DNA of 36,884 bases from NCBI GenBank assembly GCA_964646515.1, contig CAZYES010000007.1, positions 1 to 36,884 of the forward strand, in the 5' to 3' direction. This document shows positions 33,316-36,884 of the stretch, one piece after another. The stretch's first letter is position 1. The number at the start of each line of letters is the position of its first letter. The translations under genes were made by a program, and so were the position numbers. The notes under the pieces are model-generated. The model was given only the letters and a program-made list of their open reading frames with translations, was not told the DNA's origin and searched no databases. This DNA is from C7867-002 sp964646515. GTDB taxonomy: Bacteria > Patescibacteriota > Minisyncoccia > Phycocordibacterales > PALSA-1337.

Positions 33316-33345
33316 AACCGCTTGTCGCGAATAACGCGCATGAGG

Positions 33346-33792
33346 TTATTTACATATCAAACCGACAACATCACTCTCACTCATGTTAGCAAGGGTGTGC
33401 TCCCAGATTCGTAAGACGGTCCATCCATTATCACGTAATGACCGAGTGACGTGCCTGTCTCTGTTTCGGTTTCTCTCAATTTTTAATCTCCAATCATCAT
33501 TCTTAAGTTTATGTTTCCATCTAGGGTATTGCCAACCGTGCCAAAAATCGCTGTCTAGAAAGACGCATATTCGTCTATCTCTTATCAGGAGATCCGGATG
33601 ACCGACGATGTTTTTGGGGTGCGCGGTGAAATTTACCTTTGCTTTTCTCAACACTTTGAAAAAATTAACTTCAAATGAAGTTTTCCTGGAACGGATTTTC
33701 GACATTAGAGCGGACCTCTTACTCTTTGAAAGCTTATCTCTTGTCCCGTTAGAGCTCAAATTTCTGCCAAGAAAGTTTCGTATCCTAGTCAT
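33346..33792 (-). CDS. vsr: Vsr-family very short patch repair endonuclease
   Basis: Vsr nicks beside T in T:G mismatches that arise when 5-methylcytosine deaminates, and usually accompanies a cytosine-5 methyltransferase. Visible here are RSALMSKIRSRKTSFE (residues 27-41), the active-site GHPDLLI with Asp67, FWHGW with His85, and the C-terminal RDRHVTRSLRDNGWTVLRIWEH. The usual cysteines in the GCFWHGC or GCFWHHHHC part are replaced (DSDFWHGW), so the structural zinc site seems lost. Its start overlaps the endonuclease stop by 8 bases. At 148 residues it has the normal length. Confidence 0.9.
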   Translation of the reverse strand: MTRIRNFLGRNLSSNGTRDKLSKSKRSALMSKIRSRKTSFEVNFFKVLRKAKVNFTAHPKNIVGHPDLLIRDRRICVFLDSDFWHGWQYPRWKHKLKNDDWRLKIERNRNRDRHVTRSLRDNGWTVLRIWEHTLANMSESDVVGLICK

Positions 33793-34837
33793 TTTTTAGT
33801 CCTTCGTTGAATACCGCCACGGCATCGGTCTTTTCCCCGGATTCGCTGGAATATTTTTCCAACAGACCAAGCCAAGTGTTTAGCGGGGATCCCGCGATAT
33901 CGACTTTCCAATAGTCGGTGAGTTTTTCTCGTGGCGTGTTTTCTAGGGTATTTTTCACCTGTTTGGCTCTCAGGAATAAATTGTAACAGAGTCTCTGGAC
34001 TGTTACCTTTTTCTTGCCGAGTTTTATCTTGACTTGGCCGCCCGCCGTAAAGTTATCTCTTAAGCTCGATGACACCGCGTTATAGTTCGTTATCAAGTAC
34101 GCGGCCGCTCTTTCAAATTTAACGCTACTATTGCCGAATATTTCGGGGAATAAAACCATGACTTCGTTAGTGAATTTTTCTTTTTCCGATTCGTCCAATG
34201 ACTTGAAGGACTTTATCACCGGACTAACCGATACGTCTTCAGCCGTCGGGTCAATCCACCACAATTCCTCGCCCTCTTTCAATTGATCTCTGTAGTATTT
34301 CTTCAATCGCTTGATCGGACTTTTCTCTTGTCTGAAAGTTTCGTAAGAAACTCCAAGTTTATCGAAAATAGATTTTCCACCGGGCAAGTTCATGTCGATT
34401 TTGTATCTAGGAGAATGAGTAACGCCAACCTCGTACATGCACTCCTCGTATTTACGATACTTCGCCTCGAAATGATCTCCGAATTTACCAAAAAATAAAT
34501 ATATGGTTTTGACGTCTTCCACTCTGGTCGTTTCGAGTACGCTGTTACCGGTAGATACCCATTTATCGCCAATAGTCATCTTGACTTCAACGCCGTAAAG
34601 CTTTCGGGCGATTATGTCCGGAAAAGCGTGAGCTCCGGTTTGTTCAACGTGTCCTTCAAATTTGGTCCCGATAGCCGACTCGACCATTTTAGAAAAGACT
34701 AAATCCTCAAAAGATTCGCCGTTCATGCCGGTAGGAAGTCCCTTACCCTTTAGTTCGGTTTCGATTTCCCGCTTCGTCTCTTCAAGCAAGGACAGGAATT
34801 CTTTCTCCGATATCTCGTGTTTGTTTACGTATATCAT
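33785..34837 (-). CDS. Putative type II restriction endonuclease, PD-(D/E)XK
   Basis: A 350-residue protein with a PD-(D/E)XK nuclease core: AFPDIIARKLYGVEVKMT at residues 71-88 gives Pro73-Asp74 and Glu84-Val-Lys86. A possible extra acidic residue is Glu42 or Glu44. The N-terminal 30 residues are a charged helix, and the part after residue 180 has no motif I recognise (target recognition or dimerisation). It overlaps the methyltransferase gene by 56 bases in another frame and is followed by vsr, which supports a restriction-modification function. The recognition site cannot be told from sequence. Confidence 0.8.
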   Translation of the reverse strand: MIYVNKHEISEKEFLSLLEETKREIETELKGKGLPTGMNGESFEDLVFSKMVESAIGTKFEGHVEQTGAHAFPDIIARKLYGVEVKMTIGDKWVSTGNSVLETTRVEDVKTIYLFFGKFGDHFEAKYRKYEECMYEVGVTHSPRYKIDMNLPGGKSIFDKLGVSYETFRQEKSPIKRLKKYYRDQLKEGEELWWIDPTAEDVSVSPVIKSFKSLDESEKEKFTNEVMVLFPEIFGNSSVKFERAAAYLITNYNAVSSSLRDNFTAGGQVKIKLGKKKVTVQRLCYNLFLRAKQVKNTLENTPREKLTDYWKVDIAGSPLNTWLGLLEKYSSESGEKTDAVAVFNEGLKND

Positions 34838-35828
34838 TTTCGTTTAAGTGTTTATCCAAAAACTTTTCGACGGCGGTCGCCAGATGCCATCCCAATACGG
34901 GGGGTACCGCGTTTCCGATTTGTTTATAAGCACTTGAAGTGGAAGGGTAGAAGATGAAATCATCGGGAAACGTCTGTATTCTAGCCGCTTCACGAGCAGA
35001 TAACCTTCGCTTTCCGTTCCAGTGCCATTCGATATTACCATGATGTTCGGCTCTCATGGTAGGGGCGATTTTCCCGCGTTCAGTCACGGTATTTCCTTGA
35101 GTTCCCTTGAACATCTTAGCCTTTGACCAGAAATGATTCTCGATTGATCCCTCCTTTTTACCGGACAGGTCGCCAATTGCTTCCACCATCGTGACCCATC
35201 TGTTTTTCGTGTGAGTCGGATTTGGATATTCAAACGCCGGCAATCCTCTTCTCTTGTCTGTACCGACGATAATGACGCGCTCTCGGTTTTGTGGGATTCC
35301 GAAATCGGCGGCGTGATGTAATTTATGAACAACCTCGTATCCTAAATCGCTAAAATCTTTTTTTATGATCTCTATAGCTTCACCGTTATTCATACTCAAT
35401 AGTCCTTTAACATTCTCGGCCAGAAAGATGGCCGGTCTTAGTCTTCTGACCGTTTCAACCATACTTCTGTAAAGCACGCCACGCTTACCTTCGAATCCTT
35501 CTCGTTTACCGGCAAGACTAAAATCTTGACATGGGAATCCTCCCAGCACGACGTCAGCTTGTTCCGGCATTCTTGGACTAAGCATGTCTGGGTATTCATC
35601 TTTCAATAATTTAACTATATCTCCGCATACGATGGGATCCTTTAGGTTTTTTGAATAAGTCAAACAAGCATTTTCGTCAAAATCGTTGGCCCAGACTATT
35701 TCAAAGTTTTTCGGGCGATATGTTCTTCCCAATACCTTGAATCCACCCTTAAAGCCAAGATCAAGGCCTCCGCATCCGGAGAATAGGGAGACTACGATAA
35801 ATTTTTTCGACGGTAAAGTTGTTTTCAT
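34782..35828 (-). CDS. DNA (cytosine-5)-methyltransferase
   Basis: A type II m5C methyltransferase of 348 residues. Motif I is VSLFSGCGGLDLGF (13-26). Motif IV GGFPCQDFSLAG has the catalytic Cys100. Motif VI is ENV (138-140), motif VIII QNRERVIIVG (179-188), motif IX RLSAREAARIQTFPDDF and motif X YKQIGNAVPP. The target-recognition region between VIII and IX spans about 190-280. It protects host DNA against the partner endonuclease. The start ATG lies 7 bases after a perfect TATAAT, so its mRNA may be leaderless. The order methyltransferase, endonuclease, Vsr is all one strand with overlaps. Confidence 0.96.
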   Translation of the reverse strand: MKTTLPSKKFIVVSLFSGCGGLDLGFKGGFKVLGRTYRPKNFEIVWANDFDENACLTYSKNLKDPIVCGDIVKLLKDEYPDMLSPRMPEQADVVLGGFPCQDFSLAGKREGFEGKRGVLYRSMVETVRRLRPAIFLAENVKGLLSMNNGEAIEIIKKDFSDLGYEVVHKLHHAADFGIPQNRERVIIVGTDKRRGLPAFEYPNPTHTKNRWVTMVEAIGDLSGKKEGSIENHFWSKAKMFKGTQGNTVTERGKIAPTMRAEHHGNIEWHWNGKRRLSAREAARIQTFPDDFIFYPSTSSAYKQIGNAVPPVLGWHLATAVEKFLDKHLNENDIRKQTRDIGERIPVLA

Positions 35829-35835
35829 TGCAGGA

Positions 35836-35841
35836 ATTATA
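35836..35841 (-). promoter_or_regulatory. Perfect -10 element of the methyltransferase gene
   Basis: On the minus strand TATAAT ends 7 bases before the ATG at 35828. An A/T tract and a hairpin (35857-35878) occupy the -35 region. There is no ribosome-binding site, so a leaderless transcript is likely if this promoter is used. Confidence 0.5.
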
Positions 35842-35847
35842 CCAAAA

Positions 35848-35880
35848 AAACAAAAAACAATCTGCTAAAACAGACTGTTT
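35848..35880 (-). terminator. Intrinsic terminator ahead of the methyltransferase gene
   Basis: On the minus strand ACAGTCTG (35871-35878) pairs with CAGATTGT (35857-35864) with one G-U pair and a 6-base loop. A long T-run follows. It would end transcription of the 36884-35926 genes and separate them from the restriction-modification operon. Confidence 0.75.
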
Positions 35881-35925
35881 TTCGTAAGATATTGATGCCG
35901 CTTGTCTCAATTTATGGACGAGACA

Positions 35926-36111
35926 CTAGCTACGTCTCTTATGTTTTGCTGGATCAGTCAACCTATACGTTATTCCGTCCCTCTTTTGGGGCGGGAACGT
36001 CTTGCCCTTAACTGCCGTAATCTGTTTTCCCGTGTCACCGCCGCGAGGGCCGATGATATCATATAAGCCGGAACGAGGAATCGTTTGCCCTGGTTTAGAG
36101 GTTTTGGTCAT
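35926..36111 (-). CDS. Small YjzC-like protein
   Basis: A 61-residue protein beginning MTKTSKPGQTIPRSGLYDII and continuing GPRGGDTGKQITAVKGKTFP before a basic tail (KHKRRS). The spaced PGxxxPxSGxY opening and the TGK...VKGxxFPP middle resemble small beta-rich YjzC-type proteins of unknown function. It starts 5 bases after the stop of the 139-residue gene, so it is the last gene of that transcript before the terminator at 35848-35880. Confidence 0.6.
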   Translation of the reverse strand: MTKTSKPGQTIPRSGLYDIIGPRGGDTGKQITAVKGKTFPPQKRDGITYRLTDPAKHKRRS

Positions 36112-36116
36112 ATAAA

Positions 36117-36536
36117 TTACTTAGTGAGAATAAAATTATCTTCAACGACCTTTTCTCCGCTAGCGGTCAACATCCATGCTTTCTTTGAGTCCTTCTTTTC
36201 TTCAGCTTCCATCATAAATCCTCCTTTGATATTCATATTCACCTTATCATTTGAATTCGCCGGCACCGGGTGCTTGGCCAGATTGAAATATTTTTTAAGA
36301 TCGTCGGTATTGAACGACTGCATCCCTTCATATTTTTCCATGAAGTAGGCGATGGCGAGCGTCCGCTTGACGTCATTATCAATCGCCTTAGTTATAAGAA
36401 ATTCCTTTATGGACATCTTCTTCGCCTGGACCGGGTTGCTAGTATGGTTTGTTGGGGAGATAATCGCTTTTAATTTTGCAACTTCTGTCTCAAGAATGCT
36501 GACCCTGTCCTCAATTTTTTGGTTTGATTCGTTCAT
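36117..36536 (-). CDS. Hypothetical winged-helix-like protein of 139 residues
   Basis: A short N-terminal coiled coil (NQKIEDRVSILETEVAKLKA, residues 5-24) is followed by a flexible stretch. A compact domain (about 42-135) contains SIKEFLITKAIDNDVKRTLA, AYFMEKYEGMQSFNTDDLKK and a C-terminal LTASGEKVVE. The layout of helices and the closing TxxG...V helix resembles winged-helix proteins, and there is no catalytic motif. It follows a partial gene by 6 bases and precedes the YjzC-like gene. I do not recognise a named family. Confidence 0.65.
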   Translation of the reverse strand: MNESNQKIEDRVSILETEVAKLKAIISPTNHTSNPVQAKKMSIKEFLITKAIDNDVKRTLAIAYFMEKYEGMQSFNTDDLKKYFNLAKHPVPANSNDKVNMNIKGGFMMEAEEKKDSKKAWMLTASGEKVVEDNFILTK

Positions 36537-36542
36537 AGGATT

Positions 36543-36884
36543 TTAGTTTTTAATTTTAAGACTCGCGACGAGCTGTGGTATTTTATAATTAGGTAAGTAG
36601 TATGTTCCTTTTTCTGACTTGATCTCCCTGGAATCAGAAAGTGTTTTTAGCGATCCCTTTACCGAACCAGCTGGCATTATGTCCATTTTGATTATCTCAG
36701 ATGGCGATATTTTCTCCTCGACCTTGAAGTGTATAGCCTTTGCCTTGACTGCCGCCAGTAGGATCAGAATTTTATTAAGATTGGTAAGCTCTTGGAAGGA
36801 CTGAGAAAATATGATCTCCCTCGAATCACCATCTATGGTAAGATACGGCGAGAGAAGGTTATATAACTCCTGTTCATTTACTGC
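36543..36884 (-). CDS. Partial gene at the window edge, unknown function
   Basis: An open frame from the right edge to a TAA at 36543-36545, 113 codons without a start inside the window, so the N-terminus is cut off. It reads NEQELYNLLSPYLTIDGDSR near the edge and ends GTYYLPNYKIPQLVASLKI. The helical pattern with ISPSEIIKMDIMPAGSVKGS and a closing beta-like hairpin suggests a winged-helix or similar small domain, as in the next gene. Function unknown. Confidence 0.6.
   Translation of the reverse strand, partial: AVNEQELYNLLSPYLTIDGDSREIIFSQSFQELTNLNKILILLAAVKAKAIHFKVEEKISPSEIIKMDIMPAGSVKGSLKTLSDSREIKSEKGTYYLPNYKIPQLVASLKIKN

Noticed and set aside
1..36884. CRISPR array or cas genes
   Set aside because: No regularly spaced repeats and no cas-like protein were seen on either strand.
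1..36884. Alternative genetic code with TGA as glycine
   Set aside because: TGA serves as the normal stop in several genes (for example ftsI, rep, recombinase), and core genes are intact under the standard code.

Overview
The window looks like a chromosome segment from a small-genome bacterium of the Candidate Phyla Radiation (Patescibacteria, probably a Parcubacteria-like lineage). The evidence is moderate G+C with the standard code (TGA is used as stop), several core proteins that are shorter than usual (a 760-residue SMC with no visible hinge, a MurF without its N-terminal domain, a ProRS without the editing insertion, a delta-prime-like subunit without a P-loop), a lone GIY-YIG protein, and many small genes of unknown function. 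No rRNA or species marker is present, so the lineage is an inference.

Bases 72-4244 hold smc, rnc, a nusB-Nudix fusion and rpmF, all on the minus strand. Bases 4328-5315 hold tRNA-Lys(CTT), tRNA-Leu(TAG), a GIY-YIG gene and tRNA-Glu(CTC). Bases 5412-10233 are a compact division and cell wall cluster read from mraZ through rsmH, an ftsL-like gene, ftsI and murF. It is preceded by a promoter with three AAGTGGG MraZ-type boxes and two DnaA-box-like sites. Bases 10434-12359 hold greA-lysS. Bases 12451-16312 are the rod-shape operon mreB-mreC-mreD-mrdA. Bases 16381-21320 hold proS, rseP, frr, a holB-like gene and a second mreB. Together the first 21 kb is housekeeping: chromosome condensation, RNA processing, translation, and septal plus lateral peptidoglycan synthesis.

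From 21402 the layout becomes patchy. A plus-strand thioredoxin reductase is followed by a 1.6-kb cassette of three unknown genes flanked by a 17-bp direct repeat. Then come a DUF378 membrane protein and a visibly more G+C-rich purine pair (purB and a purC-purE fusion, divergently transcribed). A TspO-like / pyrimidine-dimer glycosylase / TspO trio follows, then tRNA-Ser(CGA), which has a duplicated 3' fragment nearby.

From 30005 to the right edge the window appears to lie inside an integrated plasmid-like element. A large serine recombinase runs antisense into tRNA-Glu(TTC) and stops within its anticodon loop. Next are a small gene, an HUH-type replication initiator, and a hairpin-rich noncoding region with a CTTGATTATA sequence (a candidate nick site) and a perfect DnaA box. 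Then come a 61-residue gene and a nested imperfect palindrome of about 230 nt. The cargo is a cytosine-5 methyltransferase / PD-(D/E)XK endonuclease / Vsr-like trio in overlapping reading frames, followed by small genes of unknown function. The far end of the element is outside the window.
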